Positions 17,901 through 29,875 of a stretch of DNA of 64,000 nucleotides are shown piece after piece. How positions within the stretch are numbered: position 1 is the first letter of the stretch; each line of letters opens with the position of its first letter. Both the position numbers and the translations under genes were made by a program. This DNA is from Phaeovulum vinaykumarii (GTDB taxonomy: Bacteria; Pseudomonadota; Alphaproteobacteria; Rhodobacterales; Rhodobacteraceae): positions 310,001 to 374,000 of the forward strand of contig NZ_FTOM01000002.1 in assembly GCF_900156695.1 (NCBI RefSeq), read 5' to 3'. The notes beneath the pieces are model-generated. The model had not been told where the DNA came from. It worked only from the letters and a program-made list of their open reading frames with translations, and searched no databases.

Positions 17901-20442
17901 CGAAGCGCGCCGCGGTCCCTTCGGGCACGGTGTCATCCTCGAACAGCGGGCGGATCCCCAGCGCGGTGCGGCCCGGCAGCAGGCTGCGCGTCACGCTGCG
18001 TTCCACCGGGCGGCCGGAGCCTTCGGCCACCTGCACGGTATAGCGCAGCGTGGCCGGCAGGGTCAGGGCGTCGCGCATGTAGCGGCCCAGTTCGGGCGTC
18101 AGCGTGGCCTGGCCCCCGGCATCGGTGCTCACCGGCTCAAGCGTGTCCATGACGGTCTGGAAGGGCGCGTCATGCGGCCCCCAGCGATAGCCCGCAAAGC
18201 CGGGCACATCGTCGGCCGCGCTCAGCCGGTATTCGCCGCTGACCGCAAGATCGGCCCCCGGCGCGCCGAAGAGATAGCGCGCCGCCAGCGTGATCGGCGG
18301 CAGTTGGGCGACAAAGGGGCCCTCGGCCACATCGAGGGTGAAGTCGATCCGCTCGGGCAGGAAATCCTCGACCAGAACCCGGCGCGAGAGGAGCGGCGCC
18401 CCCTCGGGGTCGGCCAGCACGTCGATGCGCCAGGTGCCGCGCGCGGCCTCGGCGCCGGGGAAGAGGTCGAGCACATGCCCGCCCGCCCCCACGGCATCGG
18501 CCAGGGCGCGCGAATGCTCGACCCCGTCGGGGCGCATCAGCCGCAGCGTCAGCGGCAGCCCGTCAAGCGCGCGGCCCGCGCCGTCGCGCGCCAGAAGCGT
18601 GGTGTGGATGACCTCGCCGGGGCGATAGGCGCCGCGGTCGGTGGCCAGGAAGACGTCGATCGGCGGGGCCGGGGGCGCGCCCTCGACACCACGGTCGGAC
18701 AGATCGAAGGCGGGCTCCTCGAGCGACAGGAACGACATGTCATCGCCCATCGCCACGCTGACCAGCGCCGGCGCGGCCCCGGCCTTGCCGTTCAGAAGGC
18801 CCGGCGCGAAGCGCGCGTGCCCCTCGGCATCGGTCACCGCCCGGCCCAGAACCGCATTGGCCCGCGAGACCAGCACCACCTCGGCGCCCGCGCGCGCGCC
18901 GGCATCCGAAAGACCGCGCACGACGACATGCAGCCCGTCGGTCCCCGCCAGCGTGGTCAGCCCCAGATCCGAGACCGCAAACCATTGCGAGGCCGGCGGC
19001 GTGTCATAGGGATCGGCGCCGGGCAGGCTGGCCTGAAGCACATAGATCCCCGGCCCCAGCGGGCCCGTCACCTCCTGCACCGGCAGGTTGGTGGTCATGT
19101 CGCGGTTGATCTGCATCGCCACATCGGCGGTGCCGTGCCAGACCTCCTCGGTCATGTTCTCGGCCAGATCCGCGCCTTCCCAGTAATTGAGCGAACGGGC
19201 GAAGTAATCGGCGCGCATCGCCGCCACCAGGTTGCGGTCCGAGATGCGCAGGATCTTCACCGCGACGGTTTCGGTGTTCACCGTCTCGATCGGCAGGCCG
19301 CCGTCCTGGCCGCCCTGGGCGGCGCGCGGCAGGATATAGGCGCGGCCGGGGAAACGCACGGCGGGGCTGCGGTCGCGGACATAGGCGGTGATCGTGACAT
19401 CGCGGTGCAGCGCCGGGCCCTTGGCGGCCGGCAGCCCGGTGCGGAAGGTCAGCGCATAGCGCGCGCCATGGCTCAGCCCGCCGACGCAGATCTGGTTGCC
19501 CTCGGCCTCGACCGACAGGCCGCCCTGGGGCAGCGTGACATAGGGCGCATAATCGGTGCCGCGGGCCAGATCCCCCGAAAAGATCGCGCAGATGCGGGGG
19601 CTGGCGCTGTCGGCTTCGACCTGATGTTCGACGATACGGAAGCCAAAGCGCGCGATGGCCTTTTCGAGCGCGGCGGCGATGTCGTCGCGCGGGCTCAGCC
19701 GGTGGGCCAGCTCCAGCGCCGGGATCGCGTCCTTGCCGCGGCCCCGCGCGATCAGCGCCTCGGAGAGCATCCGCGCCGCCTCGGCGCGCAGCGCGTCCTG
19801 CGGCGCGCGCAGATAGCCGTTGATCGCCGCGGCAATGGCGGCCCCGGCGTTCTTGTTGCGCTGATCCTTGTCGGGAATGGCCAGCGACAGCCGCGCATAA
19901 TCCAGCCACAGCTCGGGCGCGTCGCGCAGCACCAGCGCCGCCCCGGTCAGCGCCCGCGCGCGCGTCGGGTTGCCGTCGGCCTCCTGGCGGCGGGCTTCGG
20001 CCAGAAGCGCGGCCGGATCGGTGCTGGTGGCCAGATGCGACCGGCCCAGCGTCAGGGCCTGCGTATAGGCGTCATCGAGCCAGGTCTTCACGAAACCCAG
20101 ATCGCCGCGCCGGGCCTCGGCGCGTGTCATCACCGCCGGATCGGTGCGCAGCACCACACCCGAAAAGGCCCCCTGATAGGGGGCCGATCCGGTGACATCG
20201 GATTTGGGGAAACAGGAATTGTTGCGCGCGTTGAAGGTCAGCGCCTCGCAGCCCGGATCTTGCAGGCAGGCGCGTTCGCAGGCCGCCAGCGTCGTGTCGA
20301 AGAGCTGCGCGCGGTCGCGCCCCGCAAGGTCCATGCCTTCCGTATAGGCCAGCCGCCGCGGCGGGATCGGCGGATCCGCGGCCAGCGGCGCGGCAACCAG
20401 GATCAGGCAAAGGGCGGCAAGGCTTCGGGTCAGGGCGCGCAT
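14998..20442 (-). CDS. Bacterial alpha-2-macroglobulin with N-terminal PAN-like domain
   Basis: A 1814-residue periplasmic protease trap. It has a signal peptide (about residues 1-22), then a short Cys-rich PAN/apple-like domain (about 30-100; CERACLQDPGCEALTFN plus a later CFPKS). A long series of MG domains follows. The thioester motif PYGCTEQ has its Cys near residue 1369, and the alpha-helical complement-like domain lies after it. The thioester marks it as the covalent-trapping type that pairs with PbpC rather than the thioester-less YfaS type. There is no lipobox. The gene is divergent from the histidine kinase across about 140 bp and one base before pbpC. Confidence 0.93.
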   Translation of the reverse strand: MRALTRSLAALCLILVAAPLAADPPIPPRRLAYTEGMDLAGRDRAQLFDTTLAACERACLQDPGCEALTFNARNNSCFPKSDVTGSAPYQGAFSGVVLRTDPAVMTRAEARRGDLGFVKTWLDDAYTQALTLGRSHLATSTDPAALLAEARRQEADGNPTRARALTGAALVLRDAPELWLDYARLSLAIPDKDQRNKNAGAAIAAAINGYLRAPQDALRAEAARMLSEALIARGRGKDAIPALELAHRLSPRDDIAAALEKAIARFGFRIVEHQVEADSASPRICAIFSGDLARGTDYAPYVTLPQGGLSVEAEGNQICVGGLSHGARYALTFRTGLPAAKGPALHRDVTITAYVRDRSPAVRFPGRAYILPRAAQGGQDGGLPIETVNTETVAVKILRISDRNLVAAMRADYFARSLNYWEGADLAENMTEEVWHGTADVAMQINRDMTTNLPVQEVTGPLGPGIYVLQASLPGADPYDTPPASQWFAVSDLGLTTLAGTDGLHVVVRGLSDAGARAGAEVVLVSRANAVLGRAVTDAEGHARFAPGLLNGKAGAAPALVSVAMGDDMSFLSLEEPAFDLSDRGVEGAPPAPPIDVFLATDRGAYRPGEVIHTTLLARDGAGRALDGLPLTLRLMRPDGVEHSRALADAVGAGGHVLDLFPGAEAARGTWRIDVLADPEGAPLLSRRVLVEDFLPERIDFTLDVAEGPFVAQLPPITLAARYLFGAPGADLAVSGEYRLSAADDVPGFAGYRWGPHDAPFQTVMDTLEPVSTDAGGQATLTPELGRYMRDALTLPATLRYTVQVAEGSGRPVERSVTRSLLPGRTALGIRPLFEDDTVPEGTAARFELAALGADGSAAARKVSWRVNRVETDYQWYTMDGRWYWDPFIRRSRVAEGVVDTAPGAPAQLSVPVDWGRYELIVTEEGGDEARASMEFGAGWYAADAGSDTPDRLEVGLDKAAYRAGETAHLRVRARTAGVGLVSVLGNRVVALRAVDLTAGENTIDLPVTAEWGAGAYVTVSALSPETGDQGPARAMGLVHAPVDPGDLALAATLEVAAEAEPRSTLPVALRLEGVQPGETAYATIAAVDLGILNLTGFQSPDPQGHYFGQRRLGVELRDIYGRLIDGRAGSAGALRSGGDGDNGLKSQARPPTEELVAYFSGPLVVGSDGLARTSFDIPAFNGTVRVMAVAWSPSGVGQASADVVIADPVVMQANLPRFMAPGDMVQATLEFTHARGPAGRMGLDIRAENVTLGPLPSGFDLATGGRLVQDISLVAPPHEGLAQLRVALSTPDGRVLTRDLSIPVRANDPPVAQTRRLELAAGQTLALDRALFADYSPGSAQVMMTLGPLARFDAAGLLARLDSYPYGCTEQTTSKALPLLYLSQVARAMRLDAGADLDTRITAAIARVLSNQDSSGAFGLWSSNGAGGDLWLDAYVTDFLSRARAEGHAVPQIAFRNALDNLRTQVSYAPDFDASDRAQGASMAYALMVLAREGAAAMSDLRYYADVKGDDFATPLAAAQIGAALAAYGDQMRADAMFTRAAQLLQKPADDTLWRVDYGSSLRDRAAVVTLALEAGSTAIPPETAGAALADRMAGQRLSTQEATWTLMAAHALLDRPGAETVTLDGAPLAVPVARIDDDGAAHPVTNTGAQPVTLTLTTIGVPAVPETASGNGYAISRSYFRPDGTPVDPAQVARGDRLVVVLTIQPQRRESARLMVSDPLPAGFEIDNPHLIDSGSTGGLDWLSAMSDPEMAEFRDDRFLAAVNSSNGNSFRLAYRLRAVTAGDFHHPAASVEDMYRPDFRAVTDTGRVRVR

Positions 20443-20584
20443 GGCGGCCTCCTGTCACGCGGATGGGATTGCCGAATCCTCTCATGGGGGAAGGAAGGCG
20501 GCAAGCCTGCCGGGGAAGGTTAAGGGCATTAAGCCGTTTTTCATTTCGTTTCGCCATGTTGGCGGCAAGCAGGAAGAGAGGCGG

Positions 20585-22837
<2,253 letters not shown>

Positions 22838-22914
22838 GCGCCCCCCGGATGCGTCCCCCGCTGTCGGCCCCACAAGCCCGGACATGAGGCCAGGGCTTAC
22901 GGGCCGAAACGCAA

Positions 22915-22941
22915 AGACGCGCGCAGGGGCTGCGCGCGTCT
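22915..22941. terminator. Bidirectional terminator-like hairpin between kinase and lpdA
   Basis: AGACGCGCGCAG (22915-22926) and CTGCGCGCGTCT (22930-22941) form a perfect 12-bp stem with a GGG loop. It lies between two convergent genes. There is no U-tract on either side, so it may act mainly as an RNA end stabiliser or with help from Rho. Confidence 0.7.
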
Positions 22942-22968
22942 GAGACATGTCCCCGGACCCGGCCGGTC

Positions 22969-24360
22969 TCAGGCGTGGATGGCGCCGTCGCCGCAGGCCA
23001 GCGCGGCCTCGCGCACCGCTTCCGAGAAGGTCGGATGCGCGTGGCAGGTCAGCGCCAGATCCTCGGCCGAGGCGCCGAATTCCATCGCCACGCAGATCTC
23101 GTGGATCAGATCGCCCGCGCCCGGCCCCACGATATGCGCGCCCAGGATGCGGTCGGTCTCGGCGTCGGCGATCAGCTTCACGAAGCCCTCGCCCTGGAAG
23201 ACGGCCTTGGCGCGGGCATTGCCCATGAACGAGAAGCGGCCGACCTTGATCGCGCGCCCCTCGGCCTTCAGCCCGTCTTCGGTGCGCCCGACCGCGGCCA
23301 CCTCGGGCGTGGTGTAGATCACGCCGGGGATGACGTCATAATTCACATGGCCCGCCTTGCCGGCGACGATCTCGGCCACGGCCATGCCCTCGTCCTCGGC
23401 CTTGTGGGCCAGCATCGGGCCGGGGATCACGTCGCCGATGGCATAGATCCCGCGGACATTGGTGGCGAAATGCGCATCGGTGCGGATCTGGCCGCGTTCG
23501 GTCATCTCGACGCCCAGCGCCTCGAGGCCCAGCCCCGCGGTATGCGGCTTGCGCCCGGTGGCGACCAGCACCACCTCGGCATCGGCCGACCCGTCGCTGT
23601 CATCCTTGCGCAGCTTCCAGGCGACATGGCTCTTGGTCTTGCCGGCCGGCGCGACCTTCTGCACCGCCGCCCCCAGCACGAATTTCAGCCCCTGCCGCGC
23701 CAGCAGCTTCTGGAGCTGGCGCGAGACCTCGGAATCCATGCCCGGCGTGATGTGGTCGAGATATTCGACCACGGTCACATCGGTGCCCAGCCGCGCATAG
23801 ACCGAGCCCAGTTCGAGCCCGATCACGCCGGCGCCGATCACCACCATGGATTTGGGCACCTTGGGCAGCGACAGCGCCCCGGTCGAGCTGACCACGTTCT
23901 TCTCGTCGATCTCGACATTGGGCAGCGTGGCGGGCGCCGAGCCGGTGGCGATGACGATATTCCTGGCGCCATGCACCTCGTCGCCGACCTTGACCTTGCC
24001 GGCCTCGGGGATGGTGGCCCAGCCCTTGATCCAGGTCACCTTGTTCTTCTTGAACAGGAATTCGATGCCCTTGGTGTTCGAGCCGATCACCTCGGACTTG
24101 TAGTCCTGCATCTTGGCCCAATCGACCTTGGGCGCGGCGCTGGTCAGCCCCATATGGGCAAAGTTCTCCTGCGCCTCGTGCAGCGAATGGGTGGCGTGCA
24201 GCAGCGCCTTCGAGGGGATGCAGCCCACGTTGAGGCAGGTTCCGCCGAGCGTCTCGCGCCCCTCGACACAGGCCACGTTCAGGCCCAGCTGCGCGGCGCG
24301 GATCGCGCAGACATAGCCGCCCGGCCCCGCGCCGATCACGATGAGGTCAAAATCTGCCAT
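22969..24360 (-). CDS. lpdA: Dihydrolipoyl dehydrogenase (E3)
   Basis: A 463-residue FAD/NAD disulfide oxidoreductase. [15 protein letters not shown] holds the redox-active Cys pair. The N-terminal [20 protein letters not shown] binds [22 protein letters not shown] binds NAD, and HAHPTFSE holds the catalytic His-Glu near the C-terminus. It reoxidises the lipoyl groups of 2-oxoglutarate dehydrogenase and probably other 2-oxo acid complexes. It is last in the sucCD-sucAB string, after two small genes. Confidence 0.96.
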   Translation of the reverse strand: MADFDLIVIGAGPGGYVCAIRAAQLGLNVACVEGRETLGGTCLNVGCIPSKALLHATHSLHEAQENFAHMGLTSAAPKVDWAKMQDYKSEVIGSNTKGIEFLFKKNKVTWIKGWATIPEAGKVKVGDEVHGARNIVIATGSAPATLPNVEIDEKNVVSSTGALSLPKVPKSMVVIGAGVIGLELGSVYARLGTDVTVVEYLDHITPGMDSEVSRQLQKLLARQGLKFVLGAAVQKVAPAGKTKSHVAWKLRKDDSDGSADAEVVLVATGRKPHTAGLGLEALGVEMTERGQIRTDAHFATNVRGIYAIGDVIPGPMLAHKAEDEGMAVAEIVAGKAGHVNYDVIPGVIYTTPEVAAVGRTEDGLKAEGRAIKVGRFSFMGNARAKAVFQGEGFVKLIADAETDRILGAHIVGPGAGDLIHEICVAMEFGASAEDLALTCHAHPTFSEAVREAALACGDGAIHA

Positions 24361-24378
24361 CTTCCGTTCCTCCCCGGC

Positions 24379-24774
24379 TCAGATCAGAGCCGCAAACAGC
24401 ATCACCAGGGTGGCCATCAGGCCGACCCCGAACAGGACCGAGCGCCAGGGCACCAGCCCCATGACATAGGCCGGCACATAGGCCAGCCGCGCGATCACAT
24501 AGGCCCAGGCCGCCAGCGCGGTGACCGCGCTGTTCTCGCCTGAGGCTTCCACCGCCACCACCGCGGCGATGAAGAGCGCCAGCCCCTCGAAGTGGTTTTC
24601 GTAGGCGCGCTTGAGCCGCGCGGTGAACCGCGACAGCTGGTGTTCGGGGGCCAGGTCACGCGGGCTCATGGTCCAGCGGCTGCCCAGCTCCATGTTGGCA
24701 AAGACGGCCAGAACGAACAGCGTGCCGATCTGGAGCAGCGCGGCACAGACAAGGGCGGCGATCTCGGCGCTCAT
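24379..24774 (-). CDS. MAPEG family membrane protein
   Basis: A 131-residue protein with about four hydrophobic helices and the conserved RLKRAYENHFEGLALF segment of MAPEG proteins. Eukaryotic MAPEG members are glutathione transferases and eicosanoid enzymes, but the function of this short bacterial branch is not established. Its start overlaps the stop of the 97-residue gene (ATGA) and it ends 18 bp before lpdA, so it is embedded in the 2-oxoglutarate dehydrogenase operon, an arrangement I recall from other Rhodobacteraceae. Confidence 0.82.
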   Translation of the reverse strand: MSAEIAALVCAALLQIGTLFVLAVFANMELGSRWTMSPRDLAPEHQLSRFTARLKRAYENHFEGLALFIAAVVAVEASGENSAVTALAAWAYVIARLAYVPAYVMGLVPWRSVLFGVGLMATLVMLFAALI

Positions 24775-25064
24775 GCGAGGAACCCCTTTTCGCGGGCCAT
24801 CTTGATGACCAGATCCTGGCGGCCCTTGGTGTTGGCCTTGGCGAAGTTGCGTGCCCGCATGGCCGCGCGCGCCTTTTCCATCTGGTCGGCCTGACGCGCC
24901 ATCTGCGCGCGGGCCTCTGCATTGGCCTGCTCGACCGCAAGGCCACGGTCGAGCCCCTCGAGGAAGACGAACGCCTGCACGAAGCGTTGCCCCGACCGGA
25001 CCGCCTGCCACACGGCCAGCGCGACGGCCACCGTGCCCAGCGCGAGGATTTGCAGAAGGCTCAT
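24771..25064 (-). CDS. Small membrane-anchored protein of unknown function in the sucAB operon
   Basis: A 97-residue protein with one N-terminal TM helix (LLQILALGTVAVALAVWQAV). The cytoplasmic part is predicted helical, perhaps coiled coil, with many Ala, Arg, Gln and Lys residues and few hydrophobic clusters. I do not recognise a family. It is placed 16 bp after sucB and overlaps the MAPEG gene by ATGA, so it is certainly co-transcribed. Its size and position suggest a membrane tether or accessory for the dehydrogenase complex; this is speculation. Confidence 0.75.
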   Translation of the reverse strand: MSLLQILALGTVAVALAVWQAVRSGQRFVQAFVFLEGLDRGLAVEQANAEARAQMARQADQMEKARAAMRARNFAKANTKGRQDLVIKMAREKGFLA

Positions 25065-25080
25065 GGATTTTTCTCCGCGA

Positions 25081-26610
25081 TTACAGGTCCATCAACAGGC
25101 GCCGCGGATCCTCGAGAGCTTCCTTCACGCGCACGAGGAAGGTCACCGCGCCCTTGCCGTCGACGATACGGTGATCGTAGCTGAGCGCCAGATACATCAT
25201 CGGGCGGATGACGATCTGTCCGCCCACCACGACGGGGCGTTCCTGGATCTTGTGCATGCCCAGGATGCCCGATTGCGGCGGGTTCAGGATGGGCGAGGAC
25301 ATCAGCGAGCCATAGACCCCGCCGTTCGAGATGGTGAAGCTGCCGCCCTGCATCTCGGCCATCGACAGCTTGCCGTCGCGGGCGCGCGCGCCCAGTTCGG
25401 CGATCTTCTTCTCGATGGCGGCAAAGCCCATCTGGTCGGCGTCGCGCACCACCGGCACGACAAGGCCCGTGGGGGTGCCGACGGCCACGCCCATGTGGAC
25501 GTAGTTCTTGTAGACGATGTCCTGGCCGTCGATCTCGGCGTTGACCTCGGGCACTTCCTTCAGGGCATGGCAGCAGGCCTTCACGAAAAAGGCCATGAAG
25601 CCCATCTTCACGCCGTGCTTCTTCTCGAACATGTCCTTGTAGGAATTGCGGATCTCCATCACGCCGGACATGTCCACCTCGTTGTAGGTGGTCAGCATGG
25701 CGGCGGTGTTCTGCGCATCCTTCAGGCGCCGGGCGATGGTGGCGCGCAGGCGGGTCATCTTCACGCGTTCCTCGCGCGCGGCGTCTTCGGCCGCGACCGG
25801 CGCGCGCGACGAGGCCGCCGGCGGTGCCGCGACCGGGATCGACACCGGCGCCGGTGCCGCGGCCGGTGCGGCGGCCGCCGCGCGGGCCACGTCTTCCTTC
25901 ATCACCCGGCCACCGCGACCGGTGCCCGAGACGGCATCGGCCGAAAGACCGGCCGCGGCCATGGCCTTGCGCGCCGAGGGCGAGGCGGGCGGCGCGTCGC
26001 CTGCCGCGGGCGCCTTGGCGGGGGCGGAGGCGGCGGGCGCGGGCGTGTCCCCGGCGCTGGCGCCTTCGGCGATCACGGCCAGGCGCGCGGCGGCATCGAC
26101 GGTGGCGCCTTCGGCGGCGACGATCTCGGCCAGGACGCCCGCGACCGGCGAGGGCACCTCGACCGACACCTTGTCGGTTTCCAGCTCGCACAGCATCTCG
26201 TCCACCGCGACGGCATCCCCCACCTTCTTGAACCAGGTGGCCACGGTCGCTTCGGTGACGCTTTCACCCAGCGTCGGCACCATCACGTCAGTCATCTTCG
26301 CCTCGTTGGCTTGCGGCGCCGGGGCCGCGGGTTTGCTCGCTTTGGGTTGGGGGGTGGGGGCGGCCGCGCCGCCGGCCGCCGCGATCTGTGCCAGAAGGGT
26401 ATTCACGCCCACGGTCTCGCCTTCGGCGGCCACGATCTCGGCCAGCTGCCCGGCCGCGGGGGCGGGCACCTCGACCGTGACCTTGTCGGTCTCCAGCTCG
26501 CACAGCATCTGGTCCACCTGCACGGTGTCGCCGGGCTTCACGAACCAGGTGGCCACGGTGGCTTCGGTGACGCTTTCGCCCAGCGTCGGCACACGAACTT
26601 CGGTCGTCAT
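25081..26610 (-). CDS. sucB: 2-oxoglutarate dehydrogenase E2 (dihydrolipoyl succinyltransferase) with two lipoyl domains
   Basis: A 509-residue E2. It has two tandem lipoyl domains, each starting with [17 protein letters not shown] and each with the lipoylation Lys in CELETDKV. A Pro/Ala linker, a peripheral subunit-binding domain ([20 protein letters not shown]) and the catalytic domain ([14 protein letters not shown], His and Asp of the active site) follow. Two lipoyl domains are unusual compared with E. coli SucB, which has one. The two domain starts are very similar in DNA, pointing to duplication. It is five bases from sucA. Confidence 0.96.
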   Translation of the reverse strand: MTTEVRVPTLGESVTEATVATWFVKPGDTVQVDQMLCELETDKVTVEVPAPAAGQLAEIVAAEGETVGVNTLLAQIAAAGGAAAPTPQPKASKPAAPAPQANEAKMTDVMVPTLGESVTEATVATWFKKVGDAVAVDEMLCELETDKVSVEVPSPVAGVLAEIVAAEGATVDAAARLAVIAEGASAGDTPAPAASAPAKAPAAGDAPPASPSARKAMAAAGLSADAVSGTGRGGRVMKEDVARAAAAAPAAAPAPVSIPVAAPPAASSRAPVAAEDAAREERVKMTRLRATIARRLKDAQNTAAMLTTYNEVDMSGVMEIRNSYKDMFEKKHGVKMGFMAFFVKACCHALKEVPEVNAEIDGQDIVYKNYVHMGVAVGTPTGLVVPVVRDADQMGFAAIEKKIAELGARARDGKLSMAEMQGGSFTISNGGVYGSLMSSPILNPPQSGILGMHKIQERPVVVGGQIVIRPMMYLALSYDHRIVDGKGAVTFLVRVKEALEDPRRLLMDL

Positions 26611-26614
26611 CGTC

Positions 26615-29578
26615 TCACCCCTCCAGGGTCAGGGCTTCGTTGATCAGCGCGTCCTGCTCGGCCTTGTGGCGGCTGGCAAGACCCGTGGCGGGCGAGGCCG
26701 AGGCCGCGCGGCCGACATAGCGGGGGCGCTGGTGGGTGGCGTCGATCCGGTGCAGCACCCATTCCAGGTTGGGCTCGACAAAGGTCCAGGCGCCCTGGTT
26801 CTTGGGCTCCTCCTGGCACCAGATGACCTGAGCGCCCTTGAAGCGCGACAGTTCGGTCACCATCGAATGGGCCGGGAACGGATAGAATTGCTCGAGCCGC
26901 AGCAGATAGACATCGTCGATGCCGCGGGCGTCACGCTCGGCCAGAAGGTCGTAATAGACCTTGCCCGAGCAGATCACCACGCGCCGGATCTCGGCGTCGG
27001 GTTTCAGCGTGATCGTCGAATTGCCCTTCTCGGCATCATCCCACAGCACGCGGCAGAAATACGACCCCGTGGTCATGTCCTCGGCGCGCGAGATGCACAT
27101 CGGATGGCGCAGAAGCGATTTCGGCGTCATCAGCACCAGCGGCTTGCGGAAGCTGCGGTGGATCTGGCGGCGCAGGATGTGGAAGTAGTTGGCCGGGGTC
27201 GAGCAATTCGCCACGATCCAGTTATCTTCCGCGCACAGTTGCAGGAACCGTTCCAGCCGGCCCGAGGAATGCTCGGGGCCCTGGCCCTCGAAGCCATGCG
27301 GCAGCAGCATGACCAGACCCGACATCCGCAGCCATTTGCGTTCGCCCGAGCTGATGAACTGGTCGAACATGATCTGCGCGCCGTTGGCGAAGTCGCCGAA
27401 CTGGGCTTCCCACATGGTCAGCGTGTTGGGTTCGGCCAGCGAATAGCCGTATTCGAAGCCCAGCACCGCATATTCCGAGAGCATCGAGTCGATCACCTCG
27501 TAGCGCGCCTGCCCCGACCGGATGTGGTTGAGCGGGTAATAGCGTTCCTCGGTGGTCTGGTCGATGAAGGCCGAATGGCGCTGCGAGAAGGTGCCGCGGG
27601 TGCTGTCCTGGCCGGCCAGACGCACGCCATAGCCTTCCGCGCACAGGCTGCCGAAGGCGATCGCCTCGGCCGTGGCCCAGTCAAAGCCCTCGCCGGTCTC
27701 GAACATCTTGGCCTTGCCCTCGAGCTGGCGCGCGACGGTCTTGTGCAGGTCGAACCCCTTGGGCGGGGTGACCAGCGCATGCCCGATCTCGGCCAGGGTC
27801 TCGGGGCTGATCGCGGTGGCGCCGGGCTGGTATTCGGCATCCTCGCGCGCCAGGTGCTTCCAGCGCCCGTCCAGCCAGTCGGCCTTGTTGGGCTTGAAGC
27901 TCTTGCCGGCCTCGAATTCCTCGTTCAGCGTCGCCTGGAAGGCGGCCTTCATGTCCTCGATCTCGCCCTCGGGGATCAGCCCGTCGGCGACCAGACGGTC
28001 GGTATAGAGCTGGAGCGTGGTCTTGTGCGACTTGATCCGCTTGTACATCACCGGGTTGGTGAACATCGGCTCGTCGCCTTCGTTGTGACCGAAGCGGCGA
28101 TAGCAGAACATGTCGATGACCACGTCGCGGCCGAATTTCTGGCGGAACTCGGTGGCGACCTTGGCGGCGTGGACGACGGCTTCGGGGTCGTCGCCGTTGA
28201 CGTGGAAGATCGGCGCCTCGACCATCAGCGCGATGTCGGTCGGATAGGGCGACGAGCGCGAGAAATGCGGTGCCGTGGTGAAGCCGATCTGGTTGTTGAC
28301 GACGATATGGATCGTGCCGCCGGTGCGGTGCCCCTTGAGGCCCGAGAGCCCGAAGCATTCCGCCACGACGCCCTGGCCGGCAAAGGCCGCATCGCCATGC
28401 AGCAGCACCGACAGCACCTGATGGCGTTCATGATCGCCCAGCTGGTCCTGCTTGGCCCGCGCCTTGCCCAGAACGACCGGGTTCACGGCCTCGAGGTGGC
28501 TGGGGTTGGCGGTCAGCGACAGGTGGACCTTGTTGCCGTCGAATTCGCGGTCCGACGAGGCGCCCAGGTGGTATTTCACGTCGCCCGAGCCGTCCACTTC
28601 CTCGGGTTTGAAGCTGCCGCCCTGGAATTCGTGGAAGATGGCGCGATAGGGCTTGGCCATCACGTTGGCCAGGACCGACAGGCGGCCGCGGTGCGGCATG
28701 CCGATGACGATTTCCTTGACCCCCAGCGCGCCGCCGCGCTTGATGATCTGTTCCATCGCGGGGATCAGCGCCTCGCCGCCGTCAAGGCCAAAGCGCTTGG
28801 TGCCCATGTATTTGACGTGGAGGAACTTCTCGAACCCCTCGGCCTCGACCAGCTTGTTGAGGATGGCGCGGCGGCCTTCGCGGGTGAAGTGGATCTCCTT
28901 GCCGTAGCCCTCGATCCGTTCCTTCAGCCAGCCGGCCTGCTCGGGGTCCGAAATATGCATGTATTGCAGCGCGAAGGTGCCGCAATAGGTGCGTTTCACG
29001 ATGTCCATGATCTGGCGCATCGTGGCCATTTGCAGGCCCAGCACGTTGTCGATGAAGATCGGCCGATCCATGTCGTCTTCGGCAAAGCCGTAGGAGACCG
29101 GGTCCAGTTCGGGGTGCGGGGTCTGGTCGCGCATGCCCAGCGGATCGAGATCGGCGACCAGATGGCCCCGGATCCGGTAGGCGCGGATGATCATCAGCGC
29201 GCGGATGCTGTCGAGAACGGCGCGCTTGATCTGCGCTTCGGACACCTCGACGTTCATCTCGGCGGCCTTGGCGCGGATCTTGTCGCCCGCGGCCCTGGCT
29301 TCCTTGACCGGCGGGGCCGGCCATTCGCCGGTCATGGCCGCGGTCAGCTCGTCGTTGGGTTGCGGCGGCCAGTCGGCGCGTTCCCAGCTGGGGCCCTGCG
29401 CCTCGCGCTTCACGTCGGCCTCGGCATCGCCCAGCGCGGCGAAGAACTCGGCCCAGGCCGCATCCACCGAGCCCGGATCATGCGCATAGCGGGCATAAAG
29501 CTGTTCGACATATTCCGCGTTGGCCCCTTGCAGGAAGCTCGAGGCGTGGAGCTGGTCGTTGGGTGACTGGTCGTTCAT
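26615..29578 (-). CDS. sucA: 2-oxoglutarate dehydrogenase E1 (thiamine-dependent)
   Basis: A 987-residue E1 that decarboxylates 2-oxoglutarate and passes the succinyl group to the E2 lipoyl arm. Recognisable segments: the N-terminal E2-binding motif ([17 protein letters not shown]), [27 protein letters not shown], the thiamine-pyrophosphate region ([28 protein letters not shown]) and the C-terminal EEPKNQGAW. Length is normal for the family. It is first in a tight sucA-sucB-orf97-MAPEG-lpdA block and lies 297 bp after sucD. Confidence 0.97.
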   Translation of the reverse strand: MNDQSPNDQLHASSFLQGANAEYVEQLYARYAHDPGSVDAAWAEFFAALGDAEADVKREAQGPSWERADWPPQPNDELTAAMTGEWPAPPVKEARAAGDKIRAKAAEMNVEVSEAQIKRAVLDSIRALMIIRAYRIRGHLVADLDPLGMRDQTPHPELDPVSYGFAEDDMDRPIFIDNVLGLQMATMRQIMDIVKRTYCGTFALQYMHISDPEQAGWLKERIEGYGKEIHFTREGRRAILNKLVEAEGFEKFLHVKYMGTKRFGLDGGEALIPAMEQIIKRGGALGVKEIVIGMPHRGRLSVLANVMAKPYRAIFHEFQGGSFKPEEVDGSGDVKYHLGASSDREFDGNKVHLSLTANPSHLEAVNPVVLGKARAKQDQLGDHERHQVLSVLLHGDAAFAGQGVVAECFGLSGLKGHRTGGTIHIVVNNQIGFTTAPHFSRSSPYPTDIALMVEAPIFHVNGDDPEAVVHAAKVATEFRQKFGRDVVIDMFCYRRFGHNEGDEPMFTNPVMYKRIKSHKTTLQLYTDRLVADGLIPEGEIEDMKAAFQATLNEEFEAGKSFKPNKADWLDGRWKHLAREDAEYQPGATAISPETLAEIGHALVTPPKGFDLHKTVARQLEGKAKMFETGEGFDWATAEAIAFGSLCAEGYGVRLAGQDSTRGTFSQRHSAFIDQTTEERYYPLNHIRSGQARYEVIDSMLSEYAVLGFEYGYSLAEPNTLTMWEAQFGDFANGAQIMFDQFISSGERKWLRMSGLVMLLPHGFEGQGPEHSSGRLERFLQLCAEDNWIVANCSTPANYFHILRRQIHRSFRKPLVLMTPKSLLRHPMCISRAEDMTTGSYFCRVLWDDAEKGNSTITLKPDAEIRRVVICSGKVYYDLLAERDARGIDDVYLLRLEQFYPFPAHSMVTELSRFKGAQVIWCQEEPKNQGAWTFVEPNLEWVLHRIDATHQRPRYVGRAASASPATGLASRHKAEQDALINEALTLEG

Positions 29579-29875
29579 GTCTGCACCTCAGGGCAGGGGG
29601 CGGTTTCAGCGGCGGGCGTGGGGCAGGGGGGACGACATCGACATCGCCGCGGCGCCGGCATGACGGCCCCGCTCACGCAGCGCCCCTTGCGGGACGGGGC
29701 TGCGTGTCGCGCAAGCGCGCCGGTCTCAGGTGTCATCTGTCCTCTCCCTTCCCGGCCGGGGCCGGTCCTTCGATCGTCTCGAAAGGGCAAGGCGGGCCAA
29801 ACCCGCCTGACGCTTGCGAGATGGAGCGGCAGGAGGCCCCGTCAAGCGGAACCCCCTGCGCCTCCCTCGGGCCTC
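29579..29875 (-). other. 297-bp sucD-sucA intergenic region
   Basis: No gene. A hairpin with arms AGGCGGG (29790-29796) and CCCGCCT (29802-29808) lies downstream of sucD in the direction of transcription, without a clear U-tract. Nearer sucA a longer imperfect GC hairpin can form around CAGCGCCCC and GGGGCTGCG (about 29677-29703). I read the region as a leader with partial termination or processing between sucCD and sucAB, which would let the two enzymes be made in different amounts. I found no convincing promoter. Confidence 0.4.

Noticed and set aside
15247-20523. A very long open frame on the plus strand opposite the macroglobulin gene
   Set aside because: It mirrors codon bias of a high-GC gene: composition is Arg/Gly/His/Gln-rich, there are no recognisable domains or ribosome binding site, and the minus-strand frame encodes a clear alpha-2-macroglobulin.
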